From NCBI RefSeq assembly GCF_019649055.1, contig NW_026570303.1:372001-436000 (forward strand): DNA of 64,000 bases, given 5' to 3'. Within the stretch, counting starts at the first letter, position 1. Each line of letters begins with the position of its first letter. The position numbers were made by a program, and so were the translations under genes. The DNA is from Paramacrobiotus metropolitanus (taxonomy: Eukaryota > Tardigrada > Eutardigrada > Parachela > Macrobiotidae). Below are positions 41,501 through 53,165 of the stretch, one piece after another. The notes below the pieces were generated by a model. That model searched no databases, was not told where the DNA came from, and worked only from the letters and a program-made list of their open reading frames with translations.

Positions 41501-44500
41501 CGTGCAATGCGTGGATTATCGCTCTTCGCATTGACAACGGTACGACATATGACCTTTCAAGTTTCCCATTCTTATTCTTTACTCGGTATAATATACCGTT
41601 CCACAACTGGTAATGCACTTCAAATTTCGATCTTGTTTCCGCGTCTGGTAGATGTTCCAATTCATCTATAATCATTGCCAGATGAGGATCTTTCAATTGT
41701 TTGTTTCGTAGCTGCAGATTCGAGTCATCCTCTTCTTCTTCGTCACCTTGCAGGTTAACGATGCGCACTGTTGCTGTACTGAGTTCGTTCCAATCTCTGA
41801 TGACCTTGCATCGTGGTAGCGGTTTGTACCTCTTTTTCGTCTGTTTTGGGAATCTCAGCAACTTAATCGGACATTCGTTCAATGCTTGTGTCACTTTGTC
41901 CGTGACCTTTCCGTTCTGCGTTTTAGATTCCACGTCAAGTCCGGTGACCTTTAAGTCACTGACGGTTGGCAACCAACTTTTCACCCGGTTCACTTTTGCT
42001 TCGTTTTCAGCCGACTCGTTCGCCGTAGCTGAAGTGACATTTAATCGTTTTTCTCTCTGTTCCACCATCTGCAGAAACAGTTGTCCAATTTCAATTGCTG
42101 GTTCCTTCGTGTCGAATTCCTTCTTATAATCCTCGAAGTTTGGAATCTCATCGAATTCCTCTTCTTGACACGTCGGGCCTTCAATTGGTGCTCTTGATAA
42201 CGCGTCTGCATTGTCGCAGTACTTTCCCGGTTTGTATTCAATTTTGAACTGGTGACCTTGCAAGGCCATTGCCCATCTTGTCAAGCGCGGGTTCATTCCG
42301 ACTTTGTTCGTCTCCGACCTTAACAAATTGGTCAGCGCCTGATGATCCGTCCTTACGGTAAATTCCGCGTAATCAATGTACGGTTTGAATTTCCTGACAG
42401 CGAATACTACTGCCAGACATTCCCATTCCGTTACGCCGTAATTTTTCTCGGCTCCATGCAGAACGCGACTCGCATATGCGATTGGATGTCCATCCTGTGA
42501 TAGTACGGCTCCAATTCCCTCTTTGCTCGCGTCGCATTCAATAACGGTTGGTTTTGCGGGGTCAAACTTTGCCAGTACTGGACCTTCACATAACAACTGT
42601 TTCAAACTGTTGAACTCATCTTCATGTACCTTCGTCCAGTCCTTTTTCACGTGCTTGTCTTGTCTCAGCAACTCGTATAGGTGGCAGGTCTTCTGTGCAT
42701 ATCCCATTATGAACTTGCGGTAATAGTTCGCCAGTCCAAGAAATGACCTTAATTGCCTTTCTGTCTGAGGCCGTTTAAACTCTGAGACCGCAGGGACCTT
42801 TTCCGGATCCATGCGAATTCCGTCTTCACTGAGTATGTGACCCAGGAATCCCATTTGTCTCATTCCAAATTCACATTTCGTTGGCTTTATTGTGAATCCC
42901 GCTTCGACCAGGCTCATTAGGACGTTTCTCAAATTCTGCATGAAAATTTCCCAAGTTTTTCCAGCGAAGATAACGTCATCAATGTACCCGAAAACGCAAC
43001 CCTTTCTTTTCGCTTTTGAGAGTACTTTGTCCATGCACAACTGGAATGTTGCTGGTCCGTTGCACACTCCGAATGGCATTCGTTTAAACCGGTACATTCC
43101 ATCTTGCGTCACAAAGGTCGTCTTGTTGATAGACGCCGGATCCATTGGGATCTGCCAGAATCCACTTTGTAGATCCATTTTTCCATAATATTTATTGCCT
43201 GCGCACGCGTCGAGCAATTCATCTGGGTTCGGTAGCGGATAATTGTTCTTTCTTGTTAGCTTGTTAAGCATGATATAGTTGACACAAAATCTTGTCCCCA
43301 TTGTTCCGTCGCCATTTTTCTTTACTGCCAGCACGACTGGAAAACTCCACTCGGCATCTGACGGTTCGATTACATCTTGTGCCAACATCTCCTCAATATG
43401 CTTCGTTATAAACTCACGGCCTGTCCAACTCGTTCTGGCCGGGTTACACTTAACTGGCTTTGCATCTCCCGTGTCAATTACGTGAGTGACCCCTTTTACA
43501 TCTCCATACGGTTTCTTTGATGTGGGTAAGACCTTCCAGAATTCCCAGAACGCGTTATACACGTCGTTTTTCTGCTCTTGGGTAAGGTCAGGTCGCAATT
43601 TCAAGTTTTCGATTATCTTTTTCAGTTCAGCTTTCGTTGTATCGTCCACCTCAGGGTCTTCGAGTACGTTTTTTACTGTCCCTGCGTTGACCTTTACATT
43701 CTCCATATGTTCATACGGCTCAACATAGCCGAGTAGCTGATTTTTCTTCACGATCCGGTATTTGCTACTATGATTCGCAATGACGATTTCAAAGTATTTT
43801 CCTCTATGGTCCGTCACTCCTGCCAACGGTTGAACTTCAGTTTCCACTTGTGGGACCGGTGTAAACATCAACTTGTTTTGGGCCGGTGCATATTTTCCCA
43901 TCTTGACCTTTACACGTGTGCAATTTGACGGTTTCAATTTGATTCGCTGGTCGCTGTAAACTTTGATCACGTCCTTCGACATTCTAGCTTTTTCCACTTT
44001 CAATCTTCTGACTTTAATATCCTTTTCTTTTTCCTCATCTACTTCGTCATCTTCATCCAAGTCCATTAAATCTTCTTGTTCTGAAAGGTCACTTACACCT
44101 GAATCTTCCGAAGTTGTTGAGTTATCACTTGAACTCGTCCACTCGGAGTCCGAGTTACTGCTCTCGTAGTCTTGCACAGTAGCTTGACCTTTGTCAGTCT
44201 TTTCGAGTGGGCGCTCATCAACACCTTCATCTTCTGATGAAAGGTCACTTTCGTTTTCTCGCGAATCGCTAAGTTCTTTCGCTTTCGAATTTTTGAGCAG
44301 AGGTTTGTCCCCTTCTTTTGCCTTTCGCCCATTTCGTGCGGCGACTCTTGGGTAACTCCTTGCTACTCGGATTCTCGCTGGTGACCTTTCTGATTGGTCG
44401 GAGTTTGACCTTTCCTCGTCCGATTTTGACTTTTCCAATTCATTTATTTTTTTCAGGCTCGTTAATGGCTTTTCGGTCAACTCGACCGGCGGACATTCCT

Positions 44501-45404
44501 CACCGTTATCGAGTGACCTTTCCCCGTTTTTTGCCTCAGTTACTGGGTTTTGCTGTTCATTCGATATCCTTTCGATTTCCTCTTTGAACTTCTTCCACAT
44601 TTCTCCTCTATCCGTTAGCATCTGTGCGATGTCAAAAGCCGACTTTGAACTTTCTTCCGTTTCGTTCGATCCGCCTTCAACTATCTCAACTGGTTCCTCA
44701 TTCTCTGTTTCTTTTGCTGTCCCCTTATCGACTTCATCCTGTTGAACTGTTTCGTAACCTTCAGGTCGTTTAGGACCAACAAAGATGCAGTTTGCCATCA
44801 GTTCTTCGGTGACCCATTCATCATTTGGGATCGTTTCATACATGCACCATGTATCGCCACCTCGTTCTGGGTAGTCCACTCCGTCTGGGTCTGGTGCAAA
44901 GGTCACCTTTTTCTTTTGCATCAAACCCGGTAACCTTCTTTTCCGAGTTACCTGTAGTTCTCGCATTTCTTTTACGTCAAATTTGGGGATTTCTTCTTCG
45001 AATTTCTTCCAGTATTTCTCGAATGCTTTTTCGTTTCCCTCTTTTAACGCGTTGTAGTACACTTCAAGTGATTCGTAGACAGGTGTGCCAAGTCCTGCCG
45101 GGAAAATAATCGTCCTCCCTTCACCTTTGTACATGTGGTTTACGCGAAAGTCCCAGAAAAGGTCAACTCTCGCTTCTTCCCACATCTCTCCTTCCTCGTT
45201 CATCTCTTCTATCTCTCTTTCAAATCTCCTTCCTGTTGCTACCGGATCAAGGGGATCCTGGATTCCTTTCTCGACACGTTGTAACCAATGGTTTAGCCAT
45301 CTTCCTCTCCCGATAATGAAGCTCTTCACGCATGACAACCAAGTCCGGTATCTGTTACAGTGATACCGTTCAATGTGTGGCTTCCACATTTCATTTGTCC
45401 GCAT
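41500..45404 (-). CDS. Giant element pol: reverse transcriptase and RNase H part
   Basis: RT blocks in order: WSFPVVLAVKKNGDG, RFCVNYIMLNKLT, YYGKMDLQSGFWQIPMD, YRFKRMPFGVCNGPATFQ, the catalytic GYIDDVIFAG (Y-x-D-D) and GFLGHILSEDGI. RNase H follows with IECDASKEGIGAVLSQDG, ECLAVVFAVRKFKPY and VRTDHQALTNLL. About 500 residues of charged, low-complexity sequence precede the RT, much longer than in ordinary Ty3/Gypsy elements. The RNase H to integrase order confirms the Ty3/Gypsy assignment. Confidence 0.95.
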
Positions 45405-45549
45405 GATGCTTTTCGCTTCCTTTTGAACATGACCTTTAAGGTCTGCTAATGCAGCATTACATCTTGGCCATTCTGAAGGGTCATCTTGAGAGGCATTTTC
45501 ACAACATTCGGCACATTCCCATTGTGGTTGTATTCTGCACGGGTCCTCG

Positions 45550-48500
45550 AATTAGCCGTTGTGACAACTCCTGGCTCGTTCGTCTGAGGTTAGCGACCTT
45601 TGGCTCGCTTGCGGTCTAACCTCTTCCTGTGCTGTTGCGTCTTGTTTGCATTCGATTGGGGTCACGCTTTTGTCCTCAGAGGATATTTCGATGACCTCTG
45701 GTTCTTTTTGTGTTCGGTAACCTTTCAGCTGTTCGAGCGCCTTGTTACGAATTTCACTTGTAAACATCTGTTCCTCTTCGGCTATTCGTTTTAATACTCG
45801 TAACCTTTCGCTCTTTTTATCCTTCCACACTTTAGCCGTTTTTATTCCCAGTGCCTCTGGTACTGGGATAGGCTTTGCCCACTCCATGTCTGGCACAAGC
45901 GATTGTTTCGCTGCAACTGCCGCTTCTTTCTGTGTGGCAATTATCTCTTCAAGCGTTGGTGACCTTTCGGTAGCAGGTCGTGGTTCGAAAAGGTTCGAAG
46001 TACGTTCTGGTTCCAAGTTCTCAGTCGCTGGTGACCTTTCGTCTTCCTTTCCTAGTGCCTCTGGTACTGGGATAACTTTTCGACATTTCCATTTTCTGTG
46101 GCTCCTTGTTCACAGTCATCTGCGATCATACTTCTCCCGTCCGGGAGAAATATGATCGCCTCATCCGTGTCTGGCGCGAGCGGTTCCTTTTTCCTTTCGT
46201 TGACTTTTTTGACATTTACGCTTTCGCTTTTCTTCTCCGGTGCCTCTGGTACCGGGATTATCCGTTGGCTAATCTCGTTCTGCTGCACTCTCGTCATTCC
46301 CGGTGCCTCTGGTACTGGGATGACCTTTTCTCTTCCCTTTTGTGTCGGCATTGTCCGGTTTAACGTGTTTTCGATCTCCTGCTGAATCATTTGCAACTGC
46401 TCAAATGGTGACAATTCTTTTCGCGTCATCTTTTTCTTTTCGTTTCCCGGTGCCTCTGGTACTGGGATTAGCGTTTTATTAGCAGTTTGAACATTTTCCT
46501 GTTTTACAAGTTCGGTGACCTTTCCGACTTGAACTTTGGCGACTGGTTTGGGGTCATCTTCTTTTTCTTCTTCCCCTTCGTTATCCATCAGTACGAACTT
46601 CTTCTCTAAGAAGTCGAATCCCAATAACACCTGTACGTCGTCGCACTTCGGTCGGACGTAGAATGAATGTTCGCTAGTCTTTTTTCTTAAGGTCACTGGT
46701 GCTACACAGTAATGCGTCACCAAGAATCCTGACGTCCCGCTAATTCCATTTATTTTCACCAATCTGTCTGGTGGTAATGGGAGCATGTGAAGTCCATTCT
46801 TCTCACAAAACGGTTTGCTGATCAACGACGTCTCAGCGCCGGTGTCCAACATTGCGTTGACCTTTATGTCTCCCACTTTCACTTCGTGTGTGTATGCTTC
46901 AATTCTCTTGGGCAGTTTTCCATTTTGAATCTTCAAAGTGTGAATCTTACATTTCACAGGAATGAGCGATACTGGTCCCGGATCCATATCGGGAAGCACT
47001 TGCCCTTTAGCTGGAGTGCTGTGACCTTTCAGTATCTCGCTCAACTTGTCGATCCTGTGTGGCACGTCGGTTCGAACATCGTAATATTTTCGCGGCTTTT
47101 CTTTACTTATTTGCTTCTCTGTAGTCATTTTACCACTGGTGACCTTTTCAGCATTCTGCACTTGCTCATTTGCTTTTGTGCCAGCTGTGTGACCTTTTGT
47201 CGCTTCATTTATCGTTTGATGGATCAGTTCCTCTTTGCGATTTTCATTCCGTTTATCCCTCAACTTCTCAATGACTTCACTTGTTATTTGGTCCGCTCGC
47301 TTCAATTCGTCTTCTTCACTGTCTTTCATCTCGTCTGATGACCTTTCGTATGTAACCATGTTGTATCCTTTTTCGGTCATCCATTGCATCACTTTTGCAG
47401 ATACTTCATTGTTTGTTTTCGTCGGGTCGATTTGTGAAGACATTCCGTCTGTTCGGGTTGATGACTTGTCATTGGCATTCTTTTGCAGTGCTTCCGATAA
47501 GTCCCGTGACCTTTCAACTGCGCAACTCTGTTGCGTTTGCGCCATCTCATTTGACTGTCCTTTTTGTTCTTTTTGCGCTAAGTCCTGTGACCTTTCGTTG
47601 CGCTTCATGACAAATCCGCCGTTTGTCAGCTTTTGTATGGGGACTTTTTCTCCATAATTCAGCGGTTTGTCCTGTGGCGGGGCATTACGTGAATCATTCC
47701 AGTCAGCGCATGTCTTCTTATATTCCTCTGCGTTGAATGCTGGGACTGGGTTCGGTGACCCTTGGGTTGGTTTCCCGGTAACCAACTCTTCTACTCGCTT
47801 TCTTTCACATTGCTTTCGCAACTGTTGCGTGTCCCAGTAATCCTCCTGTGACATTCCCGCTTTCTGCTTCGCTTTTGGAGTTACGGGTATCCACATATTG
47901 TGATTGCCATTCGGTCTGTAGGCCACTTTTTGCCACTTCTCCTTCTGTTGTAGTGTTACTGCGTCCACCAGTGAGTCGTCGGAGTTCTGTGCCATTTCAT
48001 CATTCTTTTGCTGCGCTGTTCGCAGTGTCAAGTCTGTTTCTTGACCTTTTAACACGACGCTGTCGCCGTGACCTTTCGCATTCGCACTCGCTCCTTGACC
48101 TTTAACTTGGACTTTTCCAACAGAAGGTAACCTTTCATCTTTACTACTAACGGTGATATTCTGCTTAATCCATTCTTGCCTTGCCAGCTTCTCTTCTTCG
48201 TCTTCTGAACAATTCCAAAACTTTGGCTTTGGCTCCCCGTAACAATCGCAACTTGGCTCAATCGCCTTATCGTTTTCTGCTAAAAATTTTCGGAATTTCG
48301 CATGCTGCTCGTTTTCTTCTTGCGCAGTATCGTTCTGCGGTTTCTTCTGATTCAGCAGCGCCTGTTTAATCTTTGCGTTCCGTTGTGCGCGTCGTTGCGC
48401 TAGCACTTCTTCGCTGCAGTACGGTGACCTTTCGTTTTGCTGCACTTTTTGCAGTGTCGCGCTACCGTCACGACAATTTCCACTCGCAGTACCATCCTGC

Positions 48501-49140
48501 GGTGACCTTTGGTCCCGTTGCGCGCTTCCACTCGCAGTACCATTCTGCGGTGACCTTTTACTTTGTAACGGTATCCCTATAACCGTTCCATTTCCTTTTT
48601 GTGATGACGGCATCCATATAGCCGTTTCTCTTTGCTGTGGCGGCATCCATCTAGCCGTTTCTTGTGGTTGCGGCATCCATATAGCCGGTCCACTTTGCTT
48701 TTTCGTTGACGGCATCCATATAGCCGTCGCAGTGGTCACATTCACTGCAGTACCATTCTGCAGTGGTGACCTTTCCCTTTTATCCGGTGGTTTAGGGTCG
48801 GGTCGATCAGTAGGCTCACCGGTGCCTACTGATCTTGCCCGTTTTCCTGAACCGGCGCCCCGCCTTGTTGCGCGCCCTGCACATTCCCTTGCGCTTGCTC
48901 GTTCACCGGGCCACCTCCGTTTTGCTGGCCACCACCCTGTTGGTAGTTTCCTTGGCCGCCTCCATTGTTCTGGCCTCCTCTGAAATTTCCGCGGCCATAG
49001 CCTCTGTTCCTTCCTCTGAAGCCGCCGCGGCCGAAGCCACCACGGCCGTAGCCGCCATTCTGGCCACCGCCATTTCCATTTCCGTAGTTCCCGTTTCCAT
49101 TCCCTTGTTGGTTTTGGAAGTTTGCTTTGTGCTGATACCA
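45550..49140 (-). CDS. Giant element pol: protease part and repeat-rich linkers
   Basis: Contains the aspartic protease: VNAMLDTGAETSLIS with the catalytic D-T-G, and VLLGFDFL as the later hydrophobic-Gly motif. Upstream is a roughly 700-residue low-complexity region with several IWMP tags (48600-48725) and many KGQ/KGH runs from the AAAGGTCA words. Downstream of the protease the peptide IPVPEAPG or a close variant (IPVPEALG) recurs five times (about 45855, 46055, 46235, 46300 and 46450). The repeats may be flexible spacers or binding tags; no function is known to me. Confidence 0.85.
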
Positions 49141-52100
49141 TTGGGTGATGAGGTCATATCCGTTTGCGACCGCTGGGCGCCAGCCACCTATAGCTCGGAG
49201 GCGTTGCCACTCGTTAAAGGCAAACAGATTCGGGTTCTGTTCTGGTGGTGTATTGGCGAACTTGCACCCCTGTGTCTGATGGTTGCCGTTCATACAGTAC
49301 TGGCACATCTGTACGTTGTTCGCCACCCATCCATCAATCATCTGGAACTTGAATTCGGTTCGTGACCCTTGATTTTGCTGTTGATTCTCTCTGAAGTTTC
49401 CTTGACCTTGACCTCGTCCCTGATTCTGGAAGTTCCCCTGACCTCCGTTCCAGTTTGCATTTCCATATCCGTATCCATTTCCACCAAAATTTCCGTTCCC
49501 TGCTCCTTGTTGTGGTATTCCAACGTTCATTGGGGCCACGTTCTGTGGAGCTGGTGGAGCCACATTCTGAGGTGTCGGTTTCACTTGAGCCGCCGCCTGT
49601 ATTGCAGCTACCATGGCGTACGTGAGTGGCTGTCCCGTCTGGCTGTCGATAAAGGTCACTTCTTTGGTGACCTCTTGCGCCGGGGCCTCCCTGCGGTATT
49701 CAACCGGCTGCTGGACTGGTGCAGCTGCCATCCTCTGTTGTGGTACGTTTTCGACTTGACCTTGGCGGATGGTCACGTATTCCTGATTACGTTGACCTTT
49801 AGGCGCTTTATATTTATCTTCTCCCGCTGACCAGTGACGGAAGAAATCTTTGATTTCGGTTGGAGTCCTGCACTGTTGCGTGCGCAGGGCTTTATAAAGG
49901 TCACCATCCACTCTACATCCTTCGATCAGGAAACCGACTGCCTGCTTTTCAGTTATAATCCGTTTCGCTTTGTATTTCATGATCGCTTGATAAAACTGAT
50001 CAAGAGATTCTTTTCCAAGGTCAAATTTTCTTGCCATGGCTTCTCGTAATCCAAGGACTTCTTCATCACGATCTCCATATTCATCTTTGAATTTGGCCAG
50101 CCATTCCGTAATTGTATATTCTGTTTCCTTCTGGAGTGCGATCTCTCTCTCTCCTTCGAACCAGGTTTTCGCTGGTCCTTTCACCGCGCTGGCTATTTCA
50201 ATTAAGATCTGGTCGTCGGTGAGGTGATACGTTCGTTGGGTATCTCTAACCAGTTGTGTCCAACCGTTCACTGCGTCACGACTTCCGTCGAAGGTCACCA
50301 ATGTCGTTTTCCGTGCCATCGAATTGAGTGCATTTACCAATTTCTGTGTCGGATCTTGATCTTCTGCTGCACTAGAATCACTGTCTTCTTCTTCCCGGTT
50401 TTGCTTCGCCTTTGCGTAGCGGGACTTCCTCGGGCGTTCTTGACGGCTCGGTGGTCTATCCCGCTGTCCTTTTTTGATGAAGACATAAGTTTCGATATGC
50501 TGGGGAAACTGAGAAGGGTCACCTCGATTCGTAAGCGAATAACTTTCCGATGGTGGCTCTTTGTCATCTTTGGCCTTTTCCCCGTCCTTTTCGTTTTTGA
50601 CACTTCCTCTGCCGGTACCAGTTCGTAGCGGCATGTCGAAGTGGAAGCTTCTGCCCGTGCCCGTTTCATGCGCCTTGCTGTAACTGGGCGGCGGTGATTC
50701 CACTGTTGCTGTTCTACCGCCGTATTGCAGAAGCTGCTCGTCTTTGTGCTTGTTTGACGTCTGAAGGGCTTTGTTTTCATCTTCCAGTCGTTTAGTTCGC
50801 AGCTGAAGTTCCTCTCTTTCCCTCTTCAAGTCGGAATTTTCCAAGTTGACCTTTCGTAAATGCTCATGCAGTTTGAAAGTCTCCCGCTGCGTGACCTTTT
50901 CATTGTCCTCTTCCATCTTCTTAATGTGTCTGGCCAGCTCAGTCGTTTCATTTTCGAGTTGCTGATACTGTCCCGCGGCTGATCTCAACTGATCCTTGAT
51001 CACGATCAACTCGTCATCCTTTGCTAATGCTGTGGTGGTCATCTCGACGAGGTCAGTGTTCAGCTTTGCAGTTTCCTGACTCTTTTGAGCGACCTGTTGT
51101 TGCCACTCTTTGTCCTTTAGCTCCAATATTGTAATCATTGTGTCCAGTCGCCGTGCTTCCTTCTGCCATTTGAGTCCTTCCTTAGTGACCTTTTCAATGT
51201 CTTCCTTGACCTTTTCGTTCTCCTGGTTGACCTTTGTGATTTCTTCTTTCATGCGTTCTCCTTCAGTAGCTGTAATGTCTTTTGCCTCTCGCATCGCCTT
51301 GATTGCCTCATTGCGCGACTTTTCAGCTTCGTCAGCCCGTTCCTGATGACCTTTCGACTCCTTCTGTAGGGTACCGATAGCTTTGTCTCGTAGCTCAAGG
51401 TCGTTCCTGAGCTTAAATGTTTCGGCTGCTAATGTTGTCAGTCGCTTCGTGACCTCTGCGAAGTTGGTAGCATATTCATCTCGTTTAGATTCTGCTTCAG
51501 TGACCTTTTGTTTCAGGGAGTCGCATTCGTCCTTCAATTTTGCCAAGTGCCGTGACCTTTCCGCTGTTTCCTCGGACATACTCTCGTTAAGGTCACTGAC
51601 TGCAAGATGACCTTCCATTTCTCTGTCATCTACCATTTTCAGGTACTCCTCAGCGAGTTCTTTTTGGCGCTCGTATTTGATCTTCCATTCGTCCGCCGTG
51701 TTCTCCAAATAAGCCTGTTGTTGCTCCAATTCATAAATACGAGCATTGAGGGATCCCATCTGGTTTTGGTATTCCTGTCTCTTTTTCATCACCTGACCTT
51801 CCTTCACTTCGAGTTCTTCTTCCAATTCCTTTACACGTCTTTTCAGGGTTGACGTTGGACTGTTCGGTGATGGCGGTCGTACATTGATGACCTTTCCAGT
51901 TTGTGTCCGTTCAATGAGGTGCTCTGGTATGTCCTTGAATCGTGTCATACCTTCAGCGCGGTCAGCTTCCCTCATCGCAGTTTGAAAGGACATATTCATC
52001 GTCGCTTCGTCATCCGTGAAGTATGATTCGTTTGACTCATCTGAGACCATTGGAGTTGCCCAAAGGTCATCGCCTGCGGTTTTATCGTTCAGTGAAAGGT

Positions 52101-52287
52101 CGTCCAATCCCAGTTCAGCCAGTTCCTCTTCGGTGACCTTTGTGTTTCTCTCCTCCACTTGAGTCAGGTTCACATTTTTATCCTGCTCATTCGTTCCGCT
52201 AATGGTAACATCCAGCTGTGATGCTCCAATTGGGTCCGCTCCTCTTTCTGTGGCTTTTTCCTCCCCAGTGACCTTTGTCTGGTTCAT
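48826..52287 (-). CDS. Giant element gag (1153 aa) with long coiled coil
   Basis: Order: an acidic N-terminus; a continuous heptad-rich coiled coil at about residues 140-540; a PPPSY sequence (PPxY late-domain type) near 550; a basic linker; a capsid-like Ty3/Gypsy gag domain at about 690-870 (TFDGSRDAVNGWTQLVRD ... GPAKTWFEGER ... FKDEYGDRDEEVLGLREA); a CCHC zinc knuckle (CQYCMNGNHQTQGC, CX2CX4HX4C); and a Gly/Arg/Asn-rich RGG-type tail. It packages the RNA. A 400-residue coiled coil in front of the capsid domain is unusual for the family and more than doubles its normal length. Confidence 0.9.
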   Translation of the reverse strand: MNQTKVTGEEKATERGADPIGASQLDVTISGTNEQDKNVNLTQVEERNTKVTEEELAELGLDDLSLNDKTAGDDLWATPMVSDESNESYFTDDEATMNMSFQTAMREADRAEGMTRFKDIPEHLIERTQTGKVINVRPPSPNSPTSTLKRRVKELEEELEVKEGQVMKKRQEYQNQMGSLNARIYELEQQQAYLENTADEWKIKYERQKELAEEYLKMVDDREMEGHLAVSDLNESMSEETAERSRHLAKLKDECDSLKQKVTEAESKRDEYATNFAEVTKRLTTLAAETFKLRNDLELRDKAIGTLQKESKGHQERADEAEKSRNEAIKAMREAKDITATEGERMKEEITKVNQENEKVKEDIEKVTKEGLKWQKEARRLDTMITILELKDKEWQQQVAQKSQETAKLNTDLVEMTTTALAKDDELIVIKDQLRSAAGQYQQLENETTELARHIKKMEEDNEKVTQRETFKLHEHLRKVNLENSDLKREREELQLRTKRLEDENKALQTSNKHKDEQLLQYGGRTATVESPPPSYSKAHETGTGRSFHFDMPLRTGTGRGSVKNEKDGEKAKDDKEPPSESYSLTNRGDPSQFPQHIETYVFIKKGQRDRPPSRQERPRKSRYAKAKQNREEEDSDSSAAEDQDPTQKLVNALNSMARKTTLVTFDGSRDAVNGWTQLVRDTQRTYHLTDDQILIEIASAVKGPAKTWFEGEREIALQKETEYTITEWLAKFKDEYGDRDEEVLGLREAMARKFDLGKESLDQFYQAIMKYKAKRIITEKQAVGFLIEGCRVDGDLYKALRTQQCRTPTEIKDFFRHWSAGEDKYKAPKGQRNQEYVTIRQGQVENVPQQRMAAAPVQQPVEYRREAPAQEVTKEVTFIDSQTGQPLTYAMVAAIQAAAQVKPTPQNVAPPAPQNVAPMNVGIPQQGAGNGNFGGNGYGYGNANWNGGQGNFQNQGRGQGQGNFRENQQQNQGSRTEFKFQMIDGWVANNVQMCQYCMNGNHQTQGCKFANTPPEQNPNLFAFNEWQRLRAIGGWRPAVANGYDLITQWYQHKANFQNQQGNGNGNYGNGNGGGQNGGYGRGGFGRGGFRGRNRGYGRGNFRGGQNNGGGQGNYQQGGGQQNGGGPVNEQAQGNVQGAQQGGAPVQENGQDQ

Positions 52288-52639
52288 CGGTTCACTTCCC
52301 GCCGTAGACGCGGGAGTGTGCTTCTGGTCGTCGCTGGAACTTTCCTGATTGGCGACCGCCTCGAGCGCCTTCTGATAAGTGCTATCAGACCCTCGTGAAT
52401 CCTTCTTCTCGAATGCCTTGGGCGCTCGAGTGTTCCGCTCATGTCCAACTGGACGTGAGTACGGGTACGGATTCTTTTTGTACGGGTTTGGTGCGCTTTG
52501 CTGTGAGCTGCGGGAGCTTTTGCTTCACTGACTGCTGTTGGATGTCGGTTCCTCTTGGTCTTTGTCCATGTTGATCGGATAACTTGGACGCTCCTGCCAA
52601 TTGTTCTCACACACACGTTATTGTATGGTTTATTCAATT

Positions 52640-53165
52640 TTCCTAAAGGTCACTCTGTACCTCCGAAATTTTTCTAAGTCCTTATTAAAGGTCACTCTTC
52701 GACTGAAAAGTTTCGACTAAGTCCCGTGTAAAGGTCACTTTTTCGATAAAAAGTTCGAGAGATTTGCCCTAAAAGGTCACTTTCGGACAAAACTTCAAAA
52801 CAGCTTTTACAGTTCGAAGCACGTTAGCGAATGAAATCCTACAGCTACTGATATCGCTGTACCACTATTCAGTTCAATTTCAGTTCGATAAAGGTCACCG
52901 TTCGTCAGTTTCAGATCATAAAGGTCACTTAAATAGGTCAATTTGGTCAATTCCAACTTTTCAGTAAAGGTCACTTTTCAAAGTCAACGGTCACGTTCTG
53001 ATCTCAAAGGTCACTTTCCGACTCGATTCAACTCAAAAGGTTACTTTCCAACTCAATTTCTGTTAAAAGGTCACTTTCCCGTTCAATTTCAAGTTAAAGG
53101 TCACTTTTAAGCTCAATTCGATCAAAGGTCACTTTTCCTTTGTCTCCACTCAAAAGGTCACTTTT
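52640..53165 (+). repeat. Cluster of twelve AAAGGTCAC words in the 5' leader
   Basis: AAAGGTCAC recurs every 25-60 bp (near 52645, 52688, 52731, 52771, 52890, 52919, 52964, 53005, 53067, 53096, 53123 and 53154), with decayed relatives between (ACGGTCAC, AAAGGTTAC). Spacers are mostly T/C/A-rich and not conserved, so this is not a simple tandem repeat. In element sense the word is GTGACCTTT, opposite to the prevailing orientation in gag and pol. Confidence 0.9.
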
